Assembly (NCBI GenBank): GCA_015179125.1
Contig: WHVA01000141.1
Span: 124,001-188,000 of the forward strand
Reading direction: 5' to 3'
From: Gautieria morchelliformis
Lineage: Eukaryota; Basidiomycota; Agaricomycetes; Gomphales; Gomphaceae
DNA: 64,000 nt
Shown here: positions 11,753 through 23,586 of the stretch, piece after piece
How the letters are laid out: every line of letters begins with the position of its first letter
Numbering within the stretch: the stretch's first letter is position 1
Program-made: the position numbers and the translations under genes
Notes under the pieces: model-generated
What the model was told of the DNA's origin: nothing
Seen by the model: the letters and a program-made list of their open reading frames with translations, nothing else
Databases searched by the model: none

Positions 11753-13316
11753 ATGTCTCGTTTCCACCAAGAGTGTGCTCAGCCCCGTGTGGACATGTAT
11801 GTGTATTTTCCTTTATGTCAAGTTACTTTCTACAGATACTAACTAGTCCGGCTGGTCTGTGTACAGCGACCCCTGCTACGCATACCGCGATCACGCGCAC
11901 TTCCCGGGCGAACCGGACGATCTTGGGCTGTTTCCCTTGCAGGGAGCAGGCACCAGTGTGGGGAACAACACTGCACCCCATTCCTTTGGTGCGTCCAACG
12001 TTTCAGGACAGGTGTTTATACTGACAGGCAGCCAAGTAGACATACAAGAGGCATCGCGCTGGCAATTCGAGGATGCCTTCGAACAAGGGTCAGGTAGCGG
12101 GGTGCATCCTTCCCCCACGGTGTTGGCCCAGGACACCCAGTTGCTACCCACAGAGCAACAATGGTACGCGTCGTTTACATCTGTCAGCAGCCTACCCAAC
12201 AGAACGTGCCTAGTTCCAGTCATGCGTGCAGACGCATCATATGGTTGAATGGCACCTCCGGCAGACATGGCTGTTTCGACCGCACCGTAATTGAGGGGGT
12301 CGCAGTGGAACTGCTCTCCAACAAGACTCTTGTTGGAGAGCAGTTCCACTGCGACCCCCTCAATTACGGTGCGGTCGAAACAGCCATGTCTGCCAGAGGT
12401 GCCGTTCAACCATATGATGAGTTGATGACTGAGCCCAATGTTCCGGTGCACACGTATATGCCTTATGCAATCAACTGTACGTAGTCTTGTCGCTGTACTC
12501 AGAGAGATAAAGGCTGACATACCTCGGCTAGCGGCACATCTGCCTGGTAGCAACGAGGTAGGAACAGCCTATCGGCCGTATCAGACGGACCCAGGACATC
12601 GTAGATGAGGAGGCATACCAGTGAGTACATGGTGGCAGTCATGGAGAGTGGGTTTAAAATTGACTACATTGACGGCCCTGGCAGATCAACCTCCAACTAC
12701 GACCTAAACAACACATATTACGACGGTGGAAATGCGTGGAATACCACGTATATTTCCCCCGCCGGGACTGCTGCCCTGGCGCAGTCGGATGCTAGCCCCA
12801 GACACCATCCGGCACGGCAAACCACCGTGTGCTCGAGGCCACCACGCCGTCGCGTTCGGCCTGAGTGGCTGCTCAACCCTATCAACATGATTGCCAATGC
12901 TGGCAGCAAGTGCAACTATATTTCTCCGGAAGGAGTGCTCTGCAGCGTCACTCAGCGCACTGGAGGAAACCTCGCAAAGCATTGGCTCTCGCATGCGATG
13001 CGGGAGATAGTAAGGATAGAGGAAGGACAGATGGAGATGTCCCAGGCGACCATCATCAACACCGAGGGTTGCCAGCAGATTCAGGACACCCTGCCCACAC
13101 TCCCCGTGCCGGAGGCCAGCCTCGTACTACGTGAGGCCGGAAGGCCTCGCTGAACACCTAACAACCTGCAGCGCCGGGCCAGGCATACCACTTCTGAGCT
13201 ATGAAGTAGCAAAGCAGGTGGCTCATGAGCAGATGGCGGAGCTTATCCAATATGACCAGGAGGTATTCCGAAATATGTATGAGGGAGCGGTGTCGAGGAT
13301 TCTCCATGCCATCTGA
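11753..13316 (+). CDS. Zinc-finger-like family, paralogue A
   Basis: No named family is recognised. Exon 1 is 11753-11796 (44 nt, phase 2, MSRFHQ start), then a GTATGTG intron with ACTAAC and a CAG acceptor at 11866. The paralogue CD also has a 44-nt first exon starting MSQ. The 3' half encodes a C2H2-like motif at about 12911-13000 (C-x8-C, then H-x3-H) and a second His/Cys segment (GLAEHLTTC) at about 13141. The stop is at 13314-13316. The middle is distorted by an inverted duplication (12235-12419), and middle exons are uncertain. It may be a nucleic-acid-binding protein, by inference from the His/Cys pattern only. 3' flanking DNA matches paralogue B. The gene may be decayed, given the hairpin. 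Confidence 0.5.
12235..12419. repeat. Near-perfect inverted duplication with ~88-bp arms and 3-nt loop
   Basis: 12238-12325 and 12329-12416 are reverse complements with only two or three mismatches, separated by ACT. Paralogue B has a single version of this region, so the second arm arose by inverted duplication within paralogue A. A transcript would fold into a long hairpin. Confidence 0.92.
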
Positions 13317-13782
13317 TGTAGATGAGCGTGCAGGTCTGGGTTGCCATCGACCATCGATACGATGATGGGACTTTATAGACAAGATGGTCTACCTGTGTAA
13401 ATTTGTCCGGTCTTGGCCGAGATCAGTAACCTGTGTATGTGGTTCCGATGTTGCTCGTGGCGCAGCCGGCAGCGTCCATTCGGGATTGCCCGCCGTGCAC
13501 GCCATGCATGACCGAGTTGCTTGCTAAGTGAAGAGATGAGCTCGGGTGATTGTGTTATTATAAAGTAACTCAAAAGGTGGCTTAGCTTATGCGTCGACCC
13601 TGTCTTGGGCCATTGAACCACACGGATCGCTCACAGCACAGAGAGGCAGGACCTTCCTAGGGGCAGATAGCCATATGACTAAACCTTAGGATAGCATGAC
13701 ATAAGAAGCGCCCTCCTCAAACTAAAAATCTAAACGGGGTGCAGAGGACGCGAAAGATGGTACTACTGTACCTGTATATAAG
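13317..13782. other. 3' flank of paralogue A
   Basis: No gene. Contains a stretch (TTTGTCCGGTCTTGGCCGAG and following) shared with the 3' flank of paralogue B near 23680-23790, marking the extent of the segmental duplication. Confidence 0.6.
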
Positions 13783-13783
13783 T

Positions 13784-15982
13784 CACTGTGGATAGCGGAA
13801 CCATTGAAAACATATAGGCTGACCCACTGGATTTCAATTTTCACGGCTTCTGCCACTGAAACAGCACCCAATGAAAAACCCACTGAAAATTTTTCAGTAA
13901 ATATGTTCACTGAAATTATCACTGAAGTATTTTAGGTGGTTTAGGCATTGAAAATTTCAATGATATTTTAATGACATTTCAGTGTAACATGCACTGGTAA
14001 TTTACATGCCCAACCTCATGAAATTTCAGTAAACAAGGCATGGGAACTCCAGGATATAGTCACAGAAAAAAAAGGAAGTAACACCAATGAAAAGTCTGCA
14101 AAAACTTGACTGAAAATCCGTGCGGTCGGCCGGGAAAATAATGGATGAGGAACGCTGGATGTTGTTGAGTCGGTAGGTGAAATTCCGTGACTGGGCATTG
14201 AATATAGGGGAGAGAGGATGTGATAATGGCACTGAAAACACCATGGTAAGGAAATGAAAATCAACTGATAACTCACAATACTAACCGGCTCTGTCCTACA
14301 CCTAGCCTCGAGCCCGTTCGACACCGCATCCCTAGCCACATCGCCGTCAAGTGGCTCACTCTTGATGTTTGCACAAGTTCAAATGAGGATGTACGTAGCG
14401 GGGTGCTCCAGTCCAATCGCACGCGACGCAGGCAGAGTGCGAACCACAATGAAGTCAAGCTGCCTATAGGACACATTCTGGGACGCGCCTTCTATGGCGG
14501 GCATTTTTCTCTATGAGATGGATGGGAGAATCTGACGCAGCAATTCATTATTGTAGGTTCGCTGTGGTAACAAGAACGTGATTATGTAATCACATGACAT
14601 TTCGTTTACCTTCTTACTGCCACGACCACCCATGGATGGTACATGCTGGCAACCCATCTCTGGTTTCCAGATCCACACCAACCTCGCCCATTGTGGTGGG
14701 TATAAGTTGCTTGCTACGTTCTCACGCTGTTTTCTCCGCCGTGCCAATGTTGCTTTTATTTTTTGTCCTTGTGTGTATGCGGTGGGCGGTTTCTGTGGCG
14801 CGTTTCTGCTCTGTCTCGCACTTACACTTGATTTCCAGCACATGCGGTGCGGGGTGTTGGGACTGCGGACTGACGAAGTGACGATGACACGACGCAGCCA
14901 TTCGTGTCAGTGCTGCATAAGGTGTCGAGCGTGTATGAGTGGTGTCCGTTTTTGTCCACTGTCGGTGAGTCGTCGTGTTTTTGGTTTTTTTTTTTTTCCC
15001 GACACTGTAAACTTACTATATGCATCTTGTGATGTACTCGTTCAGCTTCAAGGCGGTGTGGAAGCGCTGCGGCGTCAAGGCGGGGGGCATCTTCGCAACG
15101 GTGCGTGGGGTGGACGGGATGGGCTGGTTGGACTAATGCGCGTCGTTCTCTCTCGTTAGTGTCTGCAAGCCGCAACCGCAGTCGTGAAGCATTTGATCGA
15201 CATGCATGCGCCACTGGAGATCCTGCTATATGCGCTCGACTGCTTCTTCGTGATGGGTGAGTTCTGCGCATGTTCCTGCTCAAGGTGCGTTGGCTGCCGT
15301 TTTTTTTTCTGCGGGTGTTCTGAATGATGTTGTTGTGGATGCTGCACCCCGAGTTCGCGGCCTTGTTGGACATGGAGCAGCACACGCGCATTGTGGCGCT
15401 CGTCACGCGCTTCGTCTAGGTGCTCTTCAATGACTTGGCAGGTATTTTACATCTTATATGCCTGTTATTACTAGAATATCATCCAGAAATAGACTGCTAT
15501 TTCACTATATTTCATTGGATCTTCCACTGGCTTTGGGTGCCCAAGTCACAGAAAATCCGCCTTCTAGCTCAGGCTCTAACAAATGAAAAACAGCAAAGAA
15601 ATCACGGGAATGCGGGGAGCCACCCATGGGTATTTCCACTCTTGTTACGCTGAGTTATTGGTGTATTTGAGCCGACATTCCGTGATTACCCCATGAAACC
15701 TCGGTGATAACTCATTATAGTGTCCATGATATAAACACTGAATTTGTATGATATTACTACTTAAATCCAATGATTTAAACATGGAAATACCATAATAACT
15801 CACTGAAATTACATGATATGCACACTGAAATAAACTCACGGGTATGAACACTTTTCCACTGAAAACAATTAAGTGGCTTTATCTCGGAAACTCAGTGGAT
15901 TATGCACAGAACGCAGTGATTTAGCCACTGAAATTTCAATGGTTGAAACTAAAGGTTTTCAGTGGTTCCGCTATCCACAGTG
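13784..15982. mobile_element. 2.2-kb terminal-inverted-repeat DNA element
   Basis: The ends are inverted repeats of about 29 bp: CACTGTGGATAGCGGAACCA on the left, its complement on the right. Flanks read AAGT on both sides, a candidate 4-bp target duplication. Both ends carry many scattered ACTGAAA and CATGATAT-type words, as in subterminal transposase-binding arrays. No transposase ORF is visible. The middle (14930-15420) has plus-strand exon-like pieces with good splice sites (LIDMHAPLEILLYALDCFF; HPEFAALLDMEQHTRIVALV), which look like a captured host gene I do not recognise. Confidence 0.7.
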
Positions 15983-16482
15983 AAGTTAGTTAACAGGTCA
16001 TTCTATTGATAGTTGTATCGGTCAACTGAGACTCCTCAGCGACGTTAAAGTAAGTAGCTGTCCATATGGTATGAATATGATGAATGGATTGCATTGGTCA
16101 GGCAAAGAGAATCCTTGGTCCGTGACATGCAAAAGAGAGGTGCGATGTGGGATGTTACGAAAAGCCGAATAGTCCGCAGGAAAGATGAACAGCGTTAGAC
16201 GTCTGGAGGGACAGCGCGACAATTTATGCATCCCTCCGCGGCACGTAGAAGCGGGGCAGCTGCAAAGTCCAAAACATAACGCATGGAGTAGAATCTGGGC
16301 GTTGGATTCATGAGCCGCGCATAAGCCTTCAAGGCTTATCCTTTTCAAAACGGCTTATGAGCACTTCTCTCTCAACAACTTGTTGAAAGAGAAATACAGG
16401 GAGCCTCCCGCACATGTCCCATTTGTTTGGGGACCCGGGCAATATCTCTAGGAGAGCTTCCAAAACGGCACTAACACCGACT

Positions 16483-16539
16483 CCACCATATATTTACTGG
16501 ACATGCGTAACTTTCACATCTCAAATAAATATATGGTGG
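16483..16539. repeat. 14-bp inverted repeat
   Basis: CCACCATATATTTA at 16483-16496 and its exact complement at 16526-16539, in otherwise non-coding DNA between the element at 13.8 kb and the kinase relic. Confidence 0.8.
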
Positions 16540-16775
16540 AAAATACGCGCCAGTTCTGCGACATCCATAGAATTATACTGTCTAGATGAAAGTGAGACAT
16601 ACTAGGCAGGGGAATTATATAGCAGCCAGGCTCGATGCGTCCCTTTGAGCCTGGTACGTTAGCGTCACCAATATTGTCAGGGAACATGCTATGGAAACTG
16701 GTTAAGACATGGATGCGAAGAAGACAAGACATGTACCATCAATAAGCGCTACCTATTTGGCTTAGCCATAAATTG

Positions 16776-17726
16776 TCATCGCACAACAGCCCACTTTAGG
16801 GTCAAGGATCGATCGGGCGCCAGGACTGTGGCCGTGGTGAAGAAAGGGGCTCCAGCAAGGGCGGTTGGAAGGCGTGCAATTACCTCTACCCCGTTATCAA
16901 TGTTGAGGGCAAAAAGCTTATTGTAAGATCCTATAAAACATATCAGATGAAATAGATACACAAAACACGACATACATACCTTCACCCAGTTTCTTGAACA
17001 TGACGCACCGCTGCGCTCCAACTGCGGCACAGGCCACGTTTTGTATCTCATCGACGTTGAAATAGACATATCGCGGTGCAGTTTCTAACCCACCACCATA
17101 TTCAGAACAATCGAGGAACCAAGCTGAATCGCACATGTTCTTCCTCATTGTACAACCATTGCCCACTAGTGTACTTGAAGAGCTCTACTTGTTTAGACTT
17201 TGTGAATGAAATAGTATGTGAGAGACCCGATAGCTTCTGAGCGGTCTTGAGAATTTGCTGCATGGTGAATAGTGCATTTTTTAGCTGCAACGTGCGGCGT
17301 TTGGAACATACTTCTTCAGAATCTTTGTACCTGGCGCGTCGACTCGCCAGATCCCAGGGCACATCTCTCTTCGGATGGCGCCGTACATCCGCGAGCTTCT
17401 GTGCGAACGTTCGGGTACAAACGTTCCGCAATACAGATGCCGTCCATCTATGACTTATGTGAACTTTACTTACTTACTCTACAGAACAACCTTCAACGAA
17501 TAAAACTCAGAAGACATTCCCACTCGTCATCAATATCGAATCCCCCCGGATCGCCGATCGAAGCATTTTGACACCTTTTGCCTACGTATACATCTGGAGG
17601 TCGTAGGTTTTCTTCTGTAAAGCTACAACTTCTGTCTAACAATCGCTGGATTGACATGCGAGCAACGCGGGCACAGTTCCTGGCGAGTTGTAATCCATTA
17701 CCAATGCTTGTCATGTTTCGCTTCAA
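16776..17726 (-). pseudogene. Aminoglycoside-phosphotransferase (APH/AIM9)-like kinase fragment
   Basis: Minus-strand exons carry the N-lobe pattern of fungal APH-family kinases: LFKYTSGQWLYNEEE near 17190-17130, FNVDEIQNVACAAVGA and KKLGEG near 17075-16990, then NKLFALNIDNGVEVIARLP near 16925-16860. These are the start, the Gly-rich loop and the beta3 strand of the family. The frame then ends at 16776 without the catalytic HxD..N region, so the gene is truncated to its N-lobe. An upstream ORF (17726-17493) may be an earlier exon. Confidence 0.65.
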
Positions 17727-17782
17727 GTTGCTTCCCTACTGAGTAATCGACTTGTACTTCCTATATGAATGCAAGTGACTAA

Positions 17783-18720
17783 TCCTGCAGCGCAGTGCAA
17801 CAAGTGCCCCACTCTTGTGTCCATGTCTGCCTTCTTCTCCAGCAGGAATCAAAGCATGGCCCAAGGATTATCCCACGGAGCACGGTATCCGCCCTGCAAG
17901 TTCATATCCAATCCCACCTCCCCCCATGAATCGAATGAAGGTCTCGGTAGCATGTCATGCACTGTCATACTACCTCGCGCATTCAAACCGGCGTCATTTT
18001 CGAGCAACACTCCAATGGTGCATGTTGTCCTAAAGATGCAGCCGCCTTCAGCGGATTGCCACACATTCCTCCTCGAGCATCTACATGTGCTCCCCTCTCG
18101 AGGAGCAGCTGAAAGATGGAATCGTGATCTCCCGATACTGCCGTTTGCAAAGCGCCGCCAGACATTCTTTGAACTTCATGTTCACTCAGTACGCCGCCGC
18201 CGCCTGCAACGCACTGCGATCAGTTCTTAGGACTTTGACCTCAGCCCCATTCTCCAGCACTGGCAGCGACAGAACAATTACGTTGTGGCCTCTAAACGCA
18301 GCGGCTTGCATCGCACCGCCATTAGATCCTCAGGCGTTCACGTCAGCTCCCTTCGGCAAGCAGGCACGAAACGATGGCCTCCCTCTGCTCCCCACTGCGG
18401 CCAGGAGCCACTGAATGGTGGTATCGTGACCCTCTGATGTCGCCGCCTACAGCGCACTGCCTTACTCTCCTGCTCGTGCGTTGACATCCACGCCCTTTGC
18501 CAGCAGCAACTGATCAATTGCATTGTTGCCATGCTCGCCACCTTGAGCATGGACGTCCGCCCCCTCTTTCACGAGCAACCGAACATCCGCGCTGTGACTT
18601 TTGAAGGCCGCGGCCTGCAGCGCACTACCGTAGTATCCCTCTCGTCACACCCATTTCTCAACAGAAGTTGGGAGACTGGTTCCACCCCCAATTTCGTAAC
18701 ATATAGGGGCGCACATTTGG
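17783..18720 (-). pseudogene. Ankyrin-repeat protein relic
   Basis: Read on the minus strand, repeats of the form GSALQAA..GH...QLLL..GADVNA appear at least six times (for example LLLERGAHVDARGG near 18110-18070, KEGADVHAQGG near 18560). They are spread over all three frames with intervening stops and indels, so the gene is decayed. Such ankyrin arrays are common in basidiomycete NACHT or effector-like proteins; the N-terminal partner is not recognisable here. Confidence 0.75.
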
Positions 18721-18818
18721 TTTGACAGGGATCTTGGGTTCGAGACATAGTTAGTTTCTGGAGTATAATGGGCTTGACATCGTCGTTCGACCGAGAATGA
18801 AGAGTGCAGTGTTTAGCT

Positions 18819-18948
18819 GCATAGGTTGATAATGGATAGATCCAACTTGTACTTGAGGTTGCAAAACACGGGTAGCTGTTGTACAAGCTGGACCTATCCA
18901 TCTGTTTTGTAACCTCAAGCACAAGTGATATCCATTATCAACCTATGC
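18819..18948. repeat. Imperfect ~48-bp inverted duplication
   Basis: 18819-18868 (GCATAGGTTGATAATGGATA start) and 18903-18948 are reverse complements with a few differences, around a ~34-nt spacer. It lies beside the ankyrin relic. Confidence 0.85.
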
Positions 18949-18949
18949 A

Positions 18950-20343
18950 GGCTGGTTTGACTGCAGCAGGTAGATAAGACGGGTCTTGGCAATGAACATG
19001 TCGGTGGTAGCTTTGTCGAAATGATAGTATGACTGACCTCAGCGCCTCTCGGGTTGGGGATCGGCGGCCTCTGCGCGATGAGAATACAGCTTCTCCAATG
19101 CGTCGGGGATGCTTGAGCACTGCAATGGCAACTGCGTGATCAGAGCTGTGGAAATTTAAAAGAATTCAATAGCGAGCGATCCATCTCAGGTACTGGCAAT
19201 GCTGGGAAATCTCCTCAATGATGGTGGCGCCTAATGCACACAGGCCGTTGGTAGGATTACTAGAAGCTCAACAAATATGGTGGGTTTACCACAATACGGT
19301 TTTCCGAGTCAGCACCCGCTGTGCTAGTCGATCAACGTCAACAACAGGACCAAATCAAAGCGAAGTGAGGACGTATGTATCCCGTGAAGCCACAGTGGGA
19401 ACATGTTGGCCTTGTTTCCATTCCTTAAAGTGTTGTCCCTGCAAGAACCATGAGCCTGTCACCCCCTGTCTTTCCCTACAGGCATTCGTATGTTTCGATT
19501 GTGATCCAGAACCGATAGCCAGTTATAGATTTTCCGATGAGGCTCCTCTGCGCAACAATTTGGATCTACAGGCCCCTAATCGCGTCAGAAGGCCGCAGCC
19601 ACGGCAATACGTCTCTTCTCGCAACGATTAGTTTTTCAAGGCAAACTGGTGAACATACCCGATCCACATTCAACGCCAGACTTAGTACTGAGCCTTGCCA
19701 AAACAGTCCTACTAGTAGATGATGATTGTGAGTCTATTTAACATTTTCTTTGAGCGGCCTTATCAGCGCTTGCATCATGGGTTCTAACGCCTTCTTCAGA
19801 CTGTCCAGCTCGGAATTAATGGCAACGAGGAAGGCCATCGGGATTCATTAGCTAGAAGCTCGACCAGAACTACTAGTAATTGAGAAGATGCGATGTCTTC
19901 CTCGCCTTCCGCGTGAGAAGATGCGATGTCTTCCTCATCTTCCACGAGCTCACGCGCGTCGTCGAGTTCTTTTTGCAGTCATCAACTGGTCGATCAATGG
20001 CTCTCTTCTTACCCCTATAGGTGTATTCTTGAGTGTGCTCATAGTTGCCAGAGTGGGTTACATTACTTACATAAAGAACGGCAATGACACTCGCTGACGC
20101 GGTGTTATAGGATGTTAGTAAAAGGTCACAAGTGTCGACATACTAGCTAGCTAATCCCAGAGCGGCATGATTGCGTCGAGCCTGAGATGCTAAATGCCGA
20201 GATCGAAAGACCGTGACGTCATCAGCTGAGACCTTAGCCAGATCGGCCGGGCCAATGACGCGGCCCTCCGCTAGGCCGCTAGGTTCGATTTAACATCACA
20301 TATTTAACATCAGATACTGTACGCAGGGTCTAGCACACATAAC
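18950..20343. other. Stretch with no supported gene
   Basis: ORFs at 19218-19631 and elsewhere match nothing known to me. A ~32-bp direct repeat (AGAAGATGCGATGTCTTCCT) occurs at about 19884 and 19916. Sequence immediately before 20344 is the promoter region of the oxidoreductase gene. Confidence 0.5.
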
Positions 20344-21466
20344 ATGTCTGGTATGTCCACTACCTTCTTCTTGTCAGTTTGTTCACGATCCAGTGATGCG
20401 CTACTAGCAGTAGTCGGGCAATCTGCGCTCATCCTTGGTGCAACGGGCTCAGTAGGAAGGAACATTTTGAAGGAAGTGTTGGACTCACCTCGCTTTAGCC
20501 GTGTGGGCGAATTCGGCAGACGCACGACCGCCTTGGACACGGACGGGCTCAACAATAAAGGGAAGCTTATCCAGAAGGTAATAGATTATGAAAAGCCTGC
20601 GGAAGCGGGTTTCAAAGACGAGAAATGGGATGTTGTATTCGTTGCGTAAGGCAATGCCGACGTATTCGCCAATTTGTTTCTGATTTCGTGCTCGCAGCAT
20701 GGGTACCACGCGTACGAAAACAGGTAGTCTGGAGAACTTCATCAAGGTCGATCAAGAGTGATAGGCCCCTTCCTCCCTCCCTTGAACTTGACCTCATTGA
20801 CCTGCTAAACCCTAGCTATGTTGTGGAAGCTGCACGAGCTGCCAAGCAGGCAGATCATAAGCAACGACTTATTTACGTCTCTGTGAGTTTCTAGCCGTGG
20901 AACAAGTTCATTGACTAAGAATACATCTATTATGTAGTCTGGAGGAGCTAGTCTTAATTCGTGGTTTCCTTACATGAAGTACATGGGAAAACCTCGTCTC
21001 CACGACAATTATGCTAAACCACTTTTTAAGGAGCAAAGCTCAAACTGAAGACAGATTAGCCTCCCTCGGGTACTCAGACACGATTGTGTTTCGACCTGCA
21101 AAGTTTCTTGGGAAAGATCAGGCAGAGTTTGTGGACAATGTGGCACAGTATGGAGATTCTTTTGAACATGTCCATGCGGTTGATTGTTCTATTGCTGCAG
21201 GTGGGCGTTCGCCCCGCTGTCGCGAGTGACGGATAGGATCGCAATCGATGTATGTTCTCTGCTTCATAGCCATTGTAGTTATGTACTAATATAAGATTGC
21301 GATGCAGGTGAAAGTGCTAGCTAAGAGTATTCGCATCGCTGCTGAGCTGGGTTCGTCCGCCTTGCCCCCATCAGCGGAAGCCACTGTTATACGTGGAAGC
21401 GATGGGGCTTCAAAATTTACTCTGGTACAGAATAAGGGTTGCCTCAGAATGTCAGAGACTGGGTAG
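20344..21466 (+). CDS. FMP52/HTATIP2-like NAD(P)-binding oxidoreductase
   Basis: A Rossmann-fold short-chain-type protein. After a 7-nt first exon (ATGTCTG) and an intron ending CAG at about 20409, the sequence QSALILGATGSVGRNILKEV gives the G-x2-G-x2-G dinucleotide motif. Later exons give WDVVFVA, then MGTTRTKTGSLENF, YVVEAARAAKQ, RLIYVSSGGASLNSWFPY, LGYSDTIVFRPAKFL and a last exon VKVLAKSIRIAAELGSS ending at 21464-21466. All exon joints are in frame with 50-60 nt introns, so the gene appears intact. The family includes yeast Fmp52 (mitochondrial outer membrane/ER) and human HTATIP2; localisation here is inferred. The substrate is unknown. Confidence 0.8.
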
Positions 21467-22495
21467 TCGGATCGGATTGTAGTGTACGGATCAAGCAGAG
21501 TCAGGACCCCTCTGACAAGTATCCCCTAATTATAATATATATGGCTTGTACCAGCCTCCACTACTAAAGGGCCGTCGTCAACTTGATGCGGCTTGACGGC
21601 CGGCCGGAAGGACGTACGTCAGGTGTCAGCCGATAAGCTTTGGCGAACGCACAATCGAACGTACAAAGGAAATCGAACAAAGGAATCGATAGGGCGTTGA
21701 CAGCGTCACATGCATTTGCGATAATATGGATATAAGTAACTAACAGCGACGAAGTTCGTCTTCTACTAGCTTTTACCTCCAAGCATTTGCCTTTATGGTC
21801 AAGTTACTTTCTACAGATACTAACTAGTCCGGCTGGTCTGTGTCACAATCCCAGCGACCCCTGCTACGCAAGCCATACCACCACCACGCAGGCGAACTTG
21901 ACCATCTTGGGGATTGCCAGCGCTGCGTGTCATGACGGATGCATACATACATACATGACACGTCGCCCTGGCAATTCGAGGATGCCTTCGAGCAAGGGTC
22001 AGGTAGCGGGGCGTATCCTTCCCAATACACCAGCTCCACCACCTGGGCGGGCCGTACTCACCCATGTGCGGCTGCCTGTGCGCGAGCCGTGTACTGACCT
22101 TGGCGTTTGTCCAATATCCAATGCCCAGTGGTATGCGTCATTTACATTTGGAGGGCGCATGTGCTGACACTGTCTCCGCTTATATAGTTGGCTGGGTCTG
22201 GGTCAGCAGCCTACGCAACAGAACGTAGCTACTAGCCATCTCGTTGGAGGGCAGTCCCACCACGACCTTAAAGACACGAACGTTTCCTGTCTGCCGGACC
22301 GGCAGATACGAAGCATTGTCCTGCGGAACGTAGGCATTGGGCTTGCCATATGAAACTGCTCCTCAGACTCGTTGATGACTCGGCCCAATGCACACGTTAA
22401 ATCTTCCTGATGCGATCGACTGTACGTAGTGTTGTGGCTGTACTCAGAGAGATAAAGGTGTATACTGACATCCTCGGACAGCGGCACATGATGTG

Positions 22496-22562
22496 CCGAT
22501 AGTCCGTTCCTACCTCGTTTCTACCACGCGGTAGCAACGAGGTAGTAGGAACGGACTATCGG
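22496..22562. repeat. Inverted duplication 1 in paralogue B
   Basis: Arms 22496-22525 and 22530-22562 (CCGATAGTCCGTTCCTACCT and its complement). Paralogue A has only the right-hand version, so the left arm was inserted as an inverted copy of neighbouring DNA. Confidence 0.88.
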
Positions 22563-22569
22563 CCCCCCG

Positions 22570-22615
22570 GGTATGATGCCCAGATTTCTCTTGGGCCAAG
22601 AGAAATTTGGATACC
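22570..22615. repeat. Inverted duplication 2 in paralogue B
   Basis: CCAGATTTCTCTTGG (22580-22594) and CCAAGAGAAATTTGG (22596-22610), extended outward by GGTAT/ATACC; one mismatch in the inner arms, one-base spacer. Confidence 0.85.
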
Positions 22616-22637
22616 GTGCCAGACGGGACAAGAACCT

Positions 22638-22662
22638 GCACACATCGTACTACGATGTGTGC
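22638..22662. repeat. Inverted duplication 3 in paralogue B
   Basis: Perfect 12-bp arms GCACACATCGTA / TACGATGTGTGC with a one-base spacer; absent from paralogue A. Confidence 0.85.
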
Positions 22663-22861
22663 CACGATGTACTCGCTGATATCATCGCAGATGAGGTACA
22701 GCAGTGAGTACATGGTGGCAGTCATGGAGAGGGAGCTTAACATTGACTACATTGGCGGCCCTGGCAGATCAAGCTACAACTACGACAGAAACAACATTTA
22801 TCGCGACGGTGGAAATGCGTGGAATACCACGTATATTTCCCCAGCCGGTACTGCTGCCCCT

Positions 22862-22914
22862 GGGGCTCGCATCCGACTGCGCCAGGCCCCCTGGTGCAGT
22901 CGGATGGTAACCCC
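22862..22914. repeat. Inverted duplication 4 in paralogue B
   Basis: Arms 22862-22886 and 22890-22914. Paralogue A has a single CCTGGCGCAGTCGGATG copy at about 12775; B has that plus an inverted copy in front of it. Confidence 0.87.
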
Positions 22915-23511
22915 AGACGCCATCCAGCACGGCCAACGAGAGTGCTCTCGGCTGCACCACGCCGTCGCACTCGGCCTGAGCTGCTCAATCCAATCGACTT
23001 GATTGTCAAAAGATGGGAAAGGCAAACCAGAAGGGGTGGTCTACGGCGGGATGGCGGGCTATCGAAATCGTGAGGTCGCAAAGCACTGGCCCAGGCGGTC
23101 ATCATCATCACCGAGGGGAGGATGATTGTTGCCAGTATAGGTCGAAGTAGGATTAGAATCGGGGTTGTAGTAGATTCGATAGTTTGCAGCGACTCTCATG
23201 GCTGCCATAAATACATGGAGACTGTTCTAATTATACTATGATCCTTTGTCTTGCAGAGACTAGAAATCCTTGTTCTGCTGCGCTCCTTGTTCTCCCTCCT
23301 TTCACTACCGCCTCGTAGTACGTACGCGTCATTGGCTTATGTCAGCACACCGAAGTGCCGCTTTATCCAACAGCCAGCAGATACAGGACACGCTGCCCAC
23401 ACTCCTGGGGCCAGAACCCAAGCTGCTATTATGTGAGGGCGCCGATGAAGACATACGGCGTAGCAAAGCAGTTGGCTCGTGAGCGGCGGAGATTGTCCGA
23501 TATGAGCGGGT

Positions 23512-23586
23512 CACACCGCTCCCTCATACATGTTCCTAAACACCGTGTGTTTAAAGGTGTTCCGAAATATGTATGAGGGAGTGTGG
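23512..23586. repeat. Inverted duplication 5 in paralogue B
   Basis: CTCCCTCATACAT (23519-23531) and its exact complement ATGTATGAGGGAG (23569-23581), with partial homology extending inward to CACC/GGTG. The left arm preserves GAGCGGTG as in paralogue A, while the right arm has changed. Confidence 0.82.

Noticed and set aside
11891-12553. 220-codon minus-strand ORF
   Set aside because: Antisense to paralogue A; its length comes from the inverted duplication being open on both strands.
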